Positions 1-8,135 of a stretch of DNA of 52,499 bases are shown here, one piece after another. The stretch is from Chitinophagaceae bacterium (GTDB lineage Bacteria > Bacteroidota > Bacteroidia > Chitinophagales > Chitinophagaceae): positions 1-52,499 of the forward strand of contig CANCSS010000016.1 of assembly GCA_947380905.1 (NCBI GenBank), given 5' to 3'. Each line of letters starts with the position of its first letter. Position 1 is the stretch's first letter. The notes below the pieces were generated by a model, which worked only from the letters and a program-made list of their open reading frames with translations, was not told where the DNA came from and made no database searches. Both the position numbers and the translations under genes were made by a program.

Positions 1-189
<189 letters not shown>

Positions 190-212
190 TCTATCAAAAG
201 ATTTCCAAAAGC

Positions 213-253
213 ATTATAGGCCCTAGCACAGGGCGATGGGCCTATAATTTTTT
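213..253 (+). terminator. Hairpin with U-tract between atpE and atpF
   Basis: A perfect 11-bp inverted repeat, ATTATAGGCCC (213-223) and GGGCCTATAAT (238-248), encloses a 14-nt loop and runs into six T residues (248-253). This is the form of an intrinsic terminator, yet it lies inside an operon. It probably acts as a partial terminator or as a 3' stabiliser of atpE mRNA. An alternative smaller stem (CCCT/AGGG) can form inside the loop. Confidence 0.7.
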
Positions 254-312
254 AAAAGGTAAGCTTGTAAAAACGAAGAAAAGATTTTAATCATTAAGAT
301 AAATTAAGGACT

Positions 313-822
313 ATGTTGTTAGAAATAAACCCATTGGTGTTGCCAGATATCGGATTGGTATTTTGGAATACGGTTGCCTTTATTGGACTACTTGTAGTAT
401 TGGGCAAGTTTGCTTGGAAGCCTATGTTAAAAGCCATCTCTGATAGAGAAAAAGGCATTGCAGATTCTTTAGCAAAAGCCGACCAAATGAAAGCAGATTT
501 GTCTGCCATGCAAAATGAGAATGAAGCATTATTGGCTAAGGCGCGTGAAGAAAGGGCAACTTTGATTAAAGAAGCCAAAGAAGCTTCTGAGAAAATGGTA
601 GCTGAGGCAAAAGACAAAGCAAAATCTGAATATGAAAGAATTGTAGCAGATGCGCAAGTGGCAATTACCCAACAAAAAAATGCAGCTTTAACCGAAGTGA
701 AGAATCAAGTAGGTTCTTTGGTAGTAGAAGTAGCAGAAAAAGTGTTGCGTAAGGAACTGTCAAATAAAGCAGAGCAAGAAAAATATATTCAACAATTAGC
801 AGACGGAGTTAAGTTAAATTAA
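313..822 (+). CDS. atpF: ATP synthase F0 subunit b
   Basis: Peripheral-stalk subunit that holds F1 against the c-ring; 169 residues, normal for the family. One membrane helix lies near residues 14-34 (WNTVAFIGLLVVLGKFAW). It is followed by the usual basic-acidic, alanine-rich coiled coil to the C-terminus (SDREKGIADSLAKADQMKADL and onward), which makes the dimeric stalk. The ATG at 313 is preceded by AAGGA, one of the few Shine-Dalgarno-like sequences in the window. It lies 123 bases after atpE, with a hairpin between, and 10 bases before atpH. Confidence 0.96.
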   Translation: MLLEINPLVLPDIGLVFWNTVAFIGLLVVLGKFAWKPMLKAISDREKGIADSLAKADQMKADLSAMQNENEALLAKAREERATLIKEAKEASEKMVAEAKDKAKSEYERIVADAQVAITQQKNAALTEVKNQVGSLVVEVAEKVLRKELSNKAEQEKYIQQLADGVKLN

Positions 823-832
823 ATTGTAAGAA

Positions 833-1396
833 ATGGCCAACGCACGATTAGCAGGTAGGTACGCAAAAAGTTTATTGGATTTAGCTACAGAGCAAGGTCA
901 ATTGGAAGCGGTATATGCGGATATGAAGTATTTGCATGCTGTTTGCCAAGCAAGTAGTGAATTGGTAAATGTATTGCGCAGTCCAATTATCAAAGCAGAC
1001 CAAAAAAACAGCATCCTTGCCGAGGTTTTTAAAAACAAAGTAGGTTTGTTGTCTAACTCTTTTATGGTGTTATTGGTAAAAAAGGGTCGTGAAAGTGAAT
1101 TGCCCGAAATGGCTGCTGCTTTTATACAGCAATACAATGCCATTAAAGGTATTCATCAAGTAACATTAACTACTGCAGTAGAAGTAAGTGATGTATTGAA
1201 GAAGTCAATTGAAGCCAAAGTGAAAGCAGAAACTTCATTTGCAACGGTAGAGCTTACTACCAAAACGGATGAGAACTTAATTGGCGGTTTTGTTTTAGAG
1301 TTTAATAATAATTTAGTGGACGCAAGTATTGCTAGAGATTTGAAAGACATCAAAAGACAATTCATTAGCAATGAATTTATAGGAAAAATAAAATAA
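833..1396 (+). CDS. atpH: ATP synthase F1 subunit delta
   Basis: The 187-residue OSCP/delta subunit that links the top of the F1 hexamer to the b-subunit stalk. The N-terminal helical domain begins with the typical ARLAGRYAKSLLDLA. The C-terminal part holds the family signature around TKTDENLIGGFVLEFNNNLVDASIARDLKDIK. Spacing to atpF (10 bases) and atpA (25 bases) indicates one transcript. Confidence 0.96.
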   Translation: MANARLAGRYAKSLLDLATEQGQLEAVYADMKYLHAVCQASSELVNVLRSPIIKADQKNSILAEVFKNKVGLLSNSFMVLLVKKGRESELPEMAAAFIQQYNAIKGIHQVTLTTAVEVSDVLKKSIEAKVKAETSFATVELTTKTDENLIGGFVLEFNNNLVDASIARDLKDIKRQFISNEFIGKIK

Positions 1397-1421
1397 TAAT
1401 ACTACAATAAAATAATCTGTT

Positions 1422-2999
1422 ATGGTGGACATTAAACCTGATGAAATTTCAGCAATTCTTAGACAGCAATTAAGCAATTTTAATGCAGCTGCTGATTTAG
1501 AAGAAGTGGGAACCGTATTGCAAGTGGGTGATGGTATTGCCCGTGTATATGGTTTAAATGGTGTTAGAAGTGGAGAGTTGGTAGAATTTGAAAACGGTAC
1601 CAAAGCCATTGCCCTTAACTTAGAAGAAGACAATGTGGGAGTGGTATTGATGGGAGACAGTAAATCTATCAAAGAAGGAAATAAAGTAAAAAGAACTGGT
1701 GAGATTGCTTCTATTAAAGTAGGAGAAGGCTTAGTAGGTCGTGTAATTAATACCTTGGGAGAGCCAATTGATGGCAAAGGTCCTATTAAAGGGGAACTGT
1801 ATGAAATGCCATTGGAGCGTAAAGCGCCAGGGGTTATTTTTCGTGAGCCAGTAAAAGAACCATTGCAAACAGGTATTAAAGCGATTGATGCGATGATACC
1901 TATTGGACGTGGTCAACGTGAGTTGGTGATTGGTGATCGTCAAACAGGAAAAACAGCTATTTGTGTTGATACCATTATCAATCAAAAAGAATTTTATGAT
2001 GCTGGAAAACCAGTATACTGTATCTATGTAGCGATTGGACAAAAAGCTTCTACGATTGCAGGTGTAATGAAAACATTTGAAGACAATGGTGCGATGGCCT
2101 ATACAACCATAGTTGCAGCACCTGCTGCAGATCCTGCTCCATTACAATTCTATGCTCCTTTCGCGGGTGCAGCCATTGGAGAATTCTTCCGTGATACTGG
2201 TCGTCCTGCATTGATTGTGTATGATGATTTGTCAAAACAAGCGGTGGCGTATCGTGAGGTTTCATTATTATTACGTCGCCCTCCAGGACGTGAAGCATAT
2301 CCAGGGGATGTATTCTATTTGCACAGTCGTTTATTAGAGCGTGCTGCGAAAGTAATAGCCAATGATGATGTAGCAAAAGACATGAATGATTTGCCAGCTT
2401 CTATCAAACATTTGGTAAAAGGTGGTGGATCTTTAACCGCTTTGCCTATTATTGAAACACAAGCGGGTGACGTTTCTGCTTATATTCCTACCAACGTAAT
2501 TTCTATTACCGATGGACAAATATTCTTAGAAGGGAACTTGTTTAACGCAGGTATTCGTCCAGCGATCAACGTAGGTATTTCTGTAAGTCGTGTGGGTGGT
2601 AACGCGCAAATCAAATCCATGAAAAAAGTATCTGGTACTTTAAAATTGGACCAAGCATTATACAGAGAGTTAGAAGCGTTCTCTAAATTTGGTGGCGACT
2701 TAGATGCTGCTACTAAATCGGTAATTGATAAAGGAGCTAGAAACGTGGAAATATTAAAACAAGCGCAATACAGCCCTTTCTCGGTAGAGAAGCAAGTAGC
2801 TATCATTTATTTAGGAACCAATGGCTTATTGAAAGAAGTATCGGTTCGTAAGGTAAAAGAATTTGAAGCCCATTTCTTATTAGAGATGAGCAATAAATTA
2901 CCCAACGTGCTAGCTGAATTTAAAAAAGGTAATTTACCAGAAGATGGCTTGAAGCAAATGGTAGATTTAGCCAATAGCATTATACCTCAATACAAATAG
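1422..2999 (+). CDS. atpA: ATP synthase F1 subunit alpha
   Basis: Non-catalytic nucleotide-binding subunit of F1, 525 residues. The P-loop GDRQTGKT is at residues 171-178. The alpha/beta signature region is present ([14 protein letters not shown]), with an N-terminal beta-barrel and a C-terminal helical domain of full length. It is the last ATP synthase gene here: a perfect terminator follows 20 bases after the stop, and the next gene is an ABC transporter. atpG, which often follows atpA in bacteria, is therefore not adjacent. Confidence 0.98.
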   Translation: MVDIKPDEISAILRQQLSNFNAAADLEEVGTVLQVGDGIARVYGLNGVRSGELVEFENGTKAIALNLEEDNVGVVLMGDSKSIKEGNKVKRTGEIASIKVGEGLVGRVINTLGEPIDGKGPIKGELYEMPLERKAPGVIFREPVKEPLQTGIKAIDAMIPIGRGQRELVIGDRQTGKTAICVDTIINQKEFYDAGKPVYCIYVAIGQKASTIAGVMKTFEDNGAMAYTTIVAAPAADPAPLQFYAPFAGAAIGEFFRDTGRPALIVYDDLSKQAVAYREVSLLLRRPPGREAYPGDVFYLHSRLLERAAKVIANDDVAKDMNDLPASIKHLVKGGGSLTALPIIETQAGDVSAYIPTNVISITDGQIFLEGNLFNAGIRPAINVGISVSRVGGNAQIKSMKKVSGTLKLDQALYRELEAFSKFGGDLDAATKSVIDKGARNVEILKQAQYSPFSVEKQVAIIYLGTNGLLKEVSVRKVKEFEAHFLLEMSNKLPNVLAEFKKGNLPEDGLKQMVDLANSIIPQYK

Positions 3000-3019
3000 T
3001 AGTTTATCTATTTTATAGT

Positions 3020-3048
3020 AAAACCCCGAACTATGTTCGGGGTTTTTT
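3020..3048 (+). terminator. Intrinsic terminator after atpA
   Basis: AAAACCCCGAAC (3020-3031) pairs perfectly with GTTCGGGGTTTT (3035-3046) around a 3-base loop. The stem is 12 bp and ends in six T residues (3043-3048). It is a strong intrinsic terminator that closes the ATP synthase operon, only 11 bases before the next start codon. Confidence 0.93.
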
Positions 3049-3059
3049 GTTATTAGGGT

Positions 3060-3965
3060 ATGTCGGTGATTAAAGTACAACATATTAGCAAGCATTTTGG
3101 AAACCTGAAGGCAGTGGATGACCTTAGTTTTGAAGTGCAAGCTGGGCAGGTTTTTGGCTTTTTAGGTCAAAATGGATCTGGTAAAAGCACCACGATACGA
3201 ATGTTGTTGTCCTTGATTCATCCAAGCAGCGGAAGTATTGAGATATTTGGGAAATCCATTGAAAAAAATAGAGCAGCCATTTTAGAGCAGGTAGGCGCCA
3301 TCATTGAGCGGCCCGATTTGTATCCTTATTTAAATGCAAAAGAGCATTTGCAATTGTTTGCCAAAGTAAGAAAACAAAAAATACCAGCTGGCGCCATTGA
3401 TGCCACCTTAGAAAAAGTAGGCTTATTTCATCGTGCAAAAGATAAAGTGCAAACTTTTTCCTTAGGAATGAAACAAAGGTTGGGTATTGCGATTGCCTTA
3501 GTGCACAATCCGAGTTTAATTATATTAGATGAGCCCACCAATGGACTAGATCCGCAAGGGATAGCAGCTATTCGAACACTTATTAAGCAGTTGGCAAAAG
3601 AAGAAGGGAAGACGGTATTTGTTTCTTCTCATTTGCTCTCAGAAATTGAGCAAGTGGCCGATCAAATATTAATCATTCATCAAGGAAAAAAAATAATAGA
3701 AGGGGTGACCAAGGATTTGCTTGACCCGCAAAGGAGAATTGTACAAATAAAAACGATGGATGATGAAGGTACGCTTCAAGTGATAGTGGCAGGGAGTTTT
3801 AGTAATTATTTATTACCCAGAAGGGAAGGTATCTTTTTAAAAATACCTACTTATGAAATTCCCTTGCTCAATGAAACACTCGTAAAAGCGGGTGTTGCTT
3901 TGCTTGCCATCGAAACCAAGAATTCTTTAGAAGATTATTTTTTACAAATCACATCAAACGCTTAA
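3060..3965 (+). CDS. ABC transporter ATP-binding protein
   Basis: A 301-residue ATPase of the ABC-2 exporter type. The Walker A motif GQNGSGKST is at about 36-44, the signature is FSLGMKQRLGIA, Walker B is LIILDEPTNGLDP and the switch histidine is in VSSHLLSEIEQ. A roughly 80-residue C-terminal tail follows the nucleotide-binding domain, as in exporters of the drug, bacitracin and gliding (GldA-like) groups. The permease follows after 2 bases, and a LolA-like gene follows that. The start is fixed by the domain, since family members begin a few residues before the first beta strand. The substrate is unknown. The terminator upstream leaves almost no space for a promoter. Confidence 0.93.
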   Translation: MSVIKVQHISKHFGNLKAVDDLSFEVQAGQVFGFLGQNGSGKSTTIRMLLSLIHPSSGSIEIFGKSIEKNRAAILEQVGAIIERPDLYPYLNAKEHLQLFAKVRKQKIPAGAIDATLEKVGLFHRAKDKVQTFSLGMKQRLGIAIALVHNPSLIILDEPTNGLDPQGIAAIRTLIKQLAKEEGKTVFVSSHLLSEIEQVADQILIIHQGKKIIEGVTKDLLDPQRRIVQIKTMDDEGTLQVIVAGSFSNYLLPRREGIFLKIPTYEIPLLNETLVKAGVALLAIETKNSLEDYFLQITSNA

Positions 3966-3967
3966 TT

Positions 3968-4843
3968 ATGTGGTCATTGATTCAGGTGGAATTGTACAAA
4001 ATTTTTAGGCGGCCCAGAACCTATATTGCTTTTGGAGCGGTGGCGGCATTGATTGTAGTGATTCAATTGGGTTTGAAAATTGATGGCAATTCTTATGCTG
4101 CATTTTTAATGAAGGACATTAATGACACTTTAACTGTAGATGGCAAAGTGTTGAATGGGTATTTAATATGTTATATATTATTACAATTGTTATTGGTGCA
4201 TGTTCCTTTGCTAGTGGCATTGATCGCGGCCGATATGCTTTCGGGAGAAGCCAATTTAGGCACTTTGCGATTGCTGTTTAGTACCCCTTTTAGTAGAACC
4301 CAATGGGTGCTAGCGAAGTTTATAGCTGCCAGTGTGTATACTATTTTACTTTTGATTTGGTTGGCTTTTTTAGCACTTTTCGTAAGCATGTGGGTATTTG
4401 GTACCGATGATTTATTTTTAATGAAATCGAACTATGTGGTATTGATAGAACAAAAGGATGTGCTTTGGAGATATGTGGGTGCTTTTGTATTTGCCAGCTT
4501 TTCCTTGTTAACCGTTACCAGCCTTGGTTTTTTAATGTCGAGTATGGCAGGCAATTCCATTGGACCTATTGTGGGCACCATGAGCGCCATTGTATTTTTT
4601 ACCATCTTAAGTACTTTAAACATTCCTTTGTTTACGATCATTAAGCCTTATTTGTTTACTACGCACATGAACAATTGGAAAGAGTTTTTTGATATAAAAG
4701 TAAATGCTAGCAATGAAGCCATCACAGGTAGTATTTTAAATATTCCTAAAATAAAAACATCTTTGATAGTATTAACTTTGCATATTATTTTATTTGTTAC
4801 CGCGTCCATTATGATCATGAAGAAAAAAGACATCCTTAGTTAA
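3968..4843 (+). CDS. ABC-2 type permease
   Basis: Integral membrane partner of the ATPase encoded just upstream, 291 residues with about six hydrophobic segments (near residues 20-38, 69-90, 117-140, 173-193, 205-225 and 265-285). The N-terminal amphipathic entry WSLIQVELYKIFRRPRTYI and the conserved segment before the third helix (GEANLGTLRLLFSTPFSR) are typical of ABC-2 permeases. It should form a dimer with two copies of the ATPase. The substrate cannot be read from the sequence. Confidence 0.9.
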   Translation: MWSLIQVELYKIFRRPRTYIAFGAVAALIVVIQLGLKIDGNSYAAFLMKDINDTLTVDGKVLNGYLICYILLQLLLVHVPLLVALIAADMLSGEANLGTLRLLFSTPFSRTQWVLAKFIAASVYTILLLIWLAFLALFVSMWVFGTDDLFLMKSNYVVLIEQKDVLWRYVGAFVFASFSLLTVTSLGFLMSSMAGNSIGPIVGTMSAIVFFTILSTLNIPLFTIIKPYLFTTHMNNWKEFFDIKVNASNEAITGSILNIPKIKTSLIVLTLHIILFVTASIMIMKKKDILS

Positions 4844-4850
4844 GCCTGCC

Positions 4851-5555
4851 ATGAAAAATTATAAAGTAATATTAGTTATAGGGGCATTGTTTTTGTTAAG
4901 CTTTATGAGTTCCATGCCTCTTGCAGCGCAATTGGATCCCTTGATAGAAAAAGTAAGCCAAAAATTAGCCTTGGTAAATGATTATGTGGCAGAAGGAAAT
5001 ATGAAGACGGATGTGGCTTTCATAAAAGCGTCACTTGGCAAAGTAAAAGTTTATTTTAAAAAGCCTAATTTATTAAAAGTAAAAAAAGAAGGGGGCATTT
5101 CCTTGTTGCCCAGGGGAGGCGTGTCGCTAACTATTAATACACTTTTAAATACAAAGCAGTACACCACCATTCCTGCAGGTACGCAGTTGGTGAATGGCAA
5201 GAATTTAACAGTCATAAAATTAATACCAACAGATGATAATTTAGACTGGGTGATTTCCACCTTGTGGATTGACCCAATAGCGGCTTTGGTGTATAAAACA
5301 GCCACCACCACTAAGGAAAATGGCAGTTATGAAATAACCATGCAATATGGTGAATATGCCAATTATGGGCTGGCTAGTAAAATTATTTTTAGTTTTAATA
5401 CCAAAGATTATAAATTGCCTAACGGAATTACTTTAGAATTTGGTGACGAAGATCCTTCGGCTAAGCAAAAGGCACTTAAAAATAAAAAAGGGACCATCGA
5501 AATAACTTATTCTAAGTATTCCATTAATAAAGGCATACCTAGTAATCTATTTTAA
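4851..5555 (+). CDS. LolA-like periplasmic lipoprotein-carrier family protein
   Basis: A 234-residue exported protein. The first 26 or so residues form a signal peptide (hydrophobic core VILVIGALFLLSFMSS, cleavage near LAAQ). The mature part has the pattern of the LolA/LolB-like outer-membrane lipoprotein-sorting fold: short beta strands such as KVKVYFKKPNLLKVKK, a substrate-like WVISTLWIDPIAALVYKT strand pair and a C-terminal TIEITYSKYSINKGIP. It starts 7 bases after the permease and ends 2 bases before the next gene, so all four genes are probably co-transcribed. A role in carrying a lipid or lipoprotein exported by the ABC transporter is inference. Confidence 0.75.
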   Translation: MKNYKVILVIGALFLLSFMSSMPLAAQLDPLIEKVSQKLALVNDYVAEGNMKTDVAFIKASLGKVKVYFKKPNLLKVKKEGGISLLPRGGVSLTINTLLNTKQYTTIPAGTQLVNGKNLTVIKLIPTDDNLDWVISTLWIDPIAALVYKTATTTKENGSYEITMQYGEYANYGLASKIIFSFNTKDYKLPNGITLEFGDEDPSAKQKALKNKKGTIEITYSKYSINKGIPSNLF

Positions 5556-5557
5556 AA

Positions 5558-6199
5558 ATGAGAGCTGTTTTTCTTTTGCTATCTTTTTTCATCCTCTTAA
5601 ACAAGGGCCATGCACAAACGGCTACCCCTTCTTTTTCTAAAAGCTTGGAGGCGGCAGTACTGATGTTTGATAAGTCTCAAACGCAACAACAGTATGATTT
5701 GATTTTTGCAAAAATGGAGGAATTGCACCTGCAAGATCCTTCTGCTTGGCTGCCTGCTTATTATGCAAGCATCATCAAAGCAAGAATGGCCATAAAAAAA
5801 ATGGGGAATTCGGAAAAGCTGTCAGAAGAAGCAATCAAGTGGCTGGCCATTGCAAAGGAACTACATTACAGTGACGAGGTCTTGTGCTTGGAAAGTTTAG
5901 TATATACTTCTAAAATGTCAGTGAGCCCTACTTTTAGATGGAATGCCTATGAATCAAAAATAAAAAAGCCATTAGAACAGGCCATTGGATTAAATAAAAA
6001 CAATCCAAGAGCTTATTTGCTAAAAGCAAGTTTAGCGTATCGATTGCCTTTTTTTTATGGAGGAGGCTGCAAAGCTGCTATACCCATGCTTCAAAAAGCA
6101 AATGGTATATTTGAAACTCAAAAAAATGAGTTTACTGTAATGCCACATTGGGGAAGAGCCCTTGTGTTGGAGCTTGTAAAAGCTTGCCCCATTGATTAA
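5558..6199 (+). CDS. Exported TPR-like protein of unknown function
   Basis: A 213-residue protein with a signal peptide (MRAVFLLLSFFILLNKGHAQ, cleavage after GHA). The mature part is wholly helical in appearance, with TPR-like pairs: AWLPAYYASIIKARMAI, EEAIKWLAIAKEL, NPRAYLLKASLAYRLP. A short GGG segment (FYGGGCKAAIPMLQKA) resembles a feature of small Bacteroidota periplasmic TPR proteins. It is the last gene of the ABC/LolA-like operon (2-base gap) and may scaffold that system. It runs convergently into pdxA, with only 28 bases between and no clear terminator. Confidence 0.7.
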   Translation: MRAVFLLLSFFILLNKGHAQTATPSFSKSLEAAVLMFDKSQTQQQYDLIFAKMEELHLQDPSAWLPAYYASIIKARMAIKKMGNSEKLSEEAIKWLAIAKELHYSDEVLCLESLVYTSKMSVSPTFRWNAYESKIKKPLEQAIGLNKNNPRAYLLKASLAYRLPFFYGGGCKAAIPMLQKANGIFETQKNEFTVMPHWGRALVLELVKACPID

Positions 6200-6227
6200 T
6201 AAAAAATTCTAAAGCAAGGAAATTAGT

Positions 6228-7328
6228 TTAGCCTTCATTTTCATACAATCTTTCATCCACCGCGCCAGCAAACATTCTGGCACTTATTTTCTTAAGTGGA
6301 TTCAAACGCATATCGGTATAGCCTTGACGGGCATGAATAATTCTTGCACATTCAAAAATGCTCGCCGTAAATGAACCTGCATCGGCTTTGTTTTTTCCTG
6401 CAATATCAAAAGCAGTTCCGTGATCGGGGCTGGTTCTTACAATAGGCAATCCTGCTGTAAAATTTACACCCTCACCAAAGGCCAATGATTTAAAGGGAAT
6501 CAATCCTTGGTCATGGTACATAGCCAATACGCCATCAAATTTTTCATGGGCACCTCTGGCAAAAAAAGCATCGGCAGAGTAAGGTCCGTATACCAACATT
6601 TGTTGCTTGCTTTCTTTGATAGCAGGTTTTATAATTTCAATTTCTTCTTTGCCTATTAAGCCTTCGTCTCCTGCATGTGGGTTTAAAGCCAACACGGCAA
6701 TGCGAGGGGCGTCAATGCCAAAATCTTTTTTTAAACTACTGTATAAAATAGATAATTTTTGTTTTATTTTATCTTTCGTAATATGCTTGCCTACTTCCTG
6801 TATGGTAACATGTTCGGTAACCAAAGCCATTCTTAAATTATCTGCAACTAATAACATTAAATTTTCCGTGTTTCCAAAGGCATGTTGCAAATAAGGTGTA
6901 TGCCCACTAAAATTAAAATTGGGAGATTGAATATTTTTTTTGTGTATAGGAGCAGTAACAATACCATCAATTTGTTTATTTTTTAAAGCAGCTACAGCAG
7001 CTTCTAAAGATAGCAAAGCATATTTACCACCTATTTCTGTCATTTCTCCTGGTGTAATGGCCACTTCCTCTTCCCAACAGTTTACTAGGTTTACTTGCTT
7101 TGTATTTAATTTAGAGAGGTCGGTGGTAGGAGCAAAAGTGATGGCATATTCTGGCAACCCTTTTTTATAAAAATTAAGGCATTTATTATTGGCAAATACA
7201 ACCGGTATGATAAAATCCAACAAACGGTTATCAGACAATGATTTGATGATTAATTCAAGGCCAATGCCATTTAAATCACCGCAGGTAAAGCCTATGATTG
7301 GTTTTCTGATGTCTGGGTTCATATCCAT
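6228..7328 (-). CDS. pdxA: 4-hydroxythreonine-4-phosphate dehydrogenase
   Basis: NAD-dependent enzyme of the DXP-dependent vitamin B6 pathway. It oxidises 4-phosphohydroxy-L-threonine, and the product condenses with deoxyxylulose phosphate through PdxJ. It is about 366 residues from the ATG at 7328; a second ATG at 7322 is equally possible. An in-frame TTG further upstream gives a non-conserved extension and was not used. Metal-binding histidine motifs are visible (FSGHTPYLQHAFG, AMYHDQGLIPFK), as are the family segments TAPIHKKNIQ and GLPIVRTSPDHGTAFDIAGK. It is divergent from rsmA, with 44 bases between start codons. In enterobacteria these two genes are co-directional neighbours, so linkage is kept but orientation has changed. 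Confidence 0.96.
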   Translation of the reverse strand: MDMNPDIRKPIIGFTCGDLNGIGLELIIKSLSDNRLLDFIIPVVFANNKCLNFYKKGLPEYAITFAPTTDLSKLNTKQVNLVNCWEEEVAITPGEMTEIGGKYALLSLEAAVAALKNKQIDGIVTAPIHKKNIQSPNFNFSGHTPYLQHAFGNTENLMLLVADNLRMALVTEHVTIQEVGKHITKDKIKQKLSILYSSLKKDFGIDAPRIAVLALNPHAGDEGLIGKEEIEIIKPAIKESKQQMLVYGPYSADAFFARGAHEKFDGVLAMYHDQGLIPFKSLAFGEGVNFTAGLPIVRTSPDHGTAFDIAGKNKADAGSFTASIFECARIIHARQGYTDMRLNPLKKISARMFAGAVDERLYENEG

Positions 7329-7360
7329 TTGATTAGGCTGTAAAAGTACGCACAAAAACC

Positions 7361-7368
7361 TAACTTTG
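7361..7368 (+). promoter_or_regulatory. Bacteroidota -7 element for rsmA
   Basis: TAACTTTG matches the TAnnTTTG -7 consensus of the Bacteroidota housekeeping sigma factor. Only four bases separate it from the rsmA ATG at 7373, so the transcript would begin at or next to the start codon. No exact TTTG -33 element lies at the usual spacing. Confidence 0.5.
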
Positions 7369-7372
7369 CCTC

Positions 7373-8134
7373 ATGCAATACACGCTAAAAAAGTCGCTGG
7401 GACAACATTTTTTGAATGATGCTCAAATTTGTAAGGATATTCAGGAGGTATTGCTACAGCAGGAAATCAAACAATTGCTTGAGGTAGGTCCTGGCGCTGG
7501 CGCTTTAACTAAATATATCCAGGACATTCCAACGGAATCATTTAAGGCCATTGAATTAGACAGGGAAAAAGTAGCTTTTCTGAGCCATGAATATCCCGAA
7601 TTAAAAGACAAATTAATTTTGGCTGATATTTTGGATGCTGCCATTCCTTTTGAAAATGAGTTTGTGGTGGTGGGTAATTTCCCATATAATATTTCTACAC
7701 AAATTGTTTTTAAAATAATTGATTGGAAAGTACAAGTGCCCATGATGGTTGGTATGTTTCAAAAAGAAGTTGCTGAACGTATTGCGGCGAAACCCAATTC
7801 AAAAGCCTATGGCATTTTAAGTGTTTTAACGCAGGCTTTTTATGATGTTACCTATTTATTTGATGTGCCTCCCACTGCCTTTACGCCCCCGCCAAAAGTA
7901 ATGAGCGGAGTAATTAAGTTAACCAGAAAAAAATCTTTTCCTACCTTTACATCTGAAAAAGCTTTCTTTCATTTAGTGAAAATGGCATTTGGTCAAAGAA
8001 GAAAAATGTTAAGAAATCCTTTAAAGCCTTATTTTACAACCGAACAATTGCAAGATTCACTTTTTACAAAAAGAGCAGAAAATTTAACTGTGGAAGATTT
8101 TGCAGGGCTCACTTTTAAAATGCATACACTTTAA
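7373..8134 (+). CDS. rsmA: 16S rRNA (adenine1518-N6/adenine1519-N6)-dimethyltransferase
   Basis: KsgA/RsmA dimethylates two adjacent adenines in helix 45 of 16S rRNA during late 30S assembly, using S-adenosylmethionine. It has 253 residues. The SAM-binding motif I LEVGPGAGALT is at about 37-46, and the N6-adenine methylase motif IV NFPYN is at 102-106. The N-terminal KKSLGQHFLND is diagnostic. The C-terminal RRKMLRNPLKP belongs to the rRNA-binding domain. The following dehydrogenase starts one base after its stop, so the two are probably one operon. Confidence 0.97.
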   Translation: MQYTLKKSLGQHFLNDAQICKDIQEVLLQQEIKQLLEVGPGAGALTKYIQDIPTESFKAIELDREKVAFLSHEYPELKDKLILADILDAAIPFENEFVVVGNFPYNISTQIVFKIIDWKVQVPMMVGMFQKEVAERIAAKPNSKAYGILSVLTQAFYDVTYLFDVPPTAFTPPPKVMSGVIKLTRKKSFPTFTSEKAFFHLVKMAFGQRRKMLRNPLKPYFTTEQLQDSLFTKRAENLTVEDFAGLTFKMHTL

Positions 8135-8135
8135 G

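Noticed and set aside
1313..1777. Antisense open frames inside atpA, leuS, mfd and others
   Set aside because: They lie wholly within strong, conserved genes, show no domain pattern, and are the expected shadows of biased codon use.
7329..7355. TTG-started extension of pdxA
   Set aside because: TTG codon, no ribosome site, and family members start at the MNPDIRKPIIG region.
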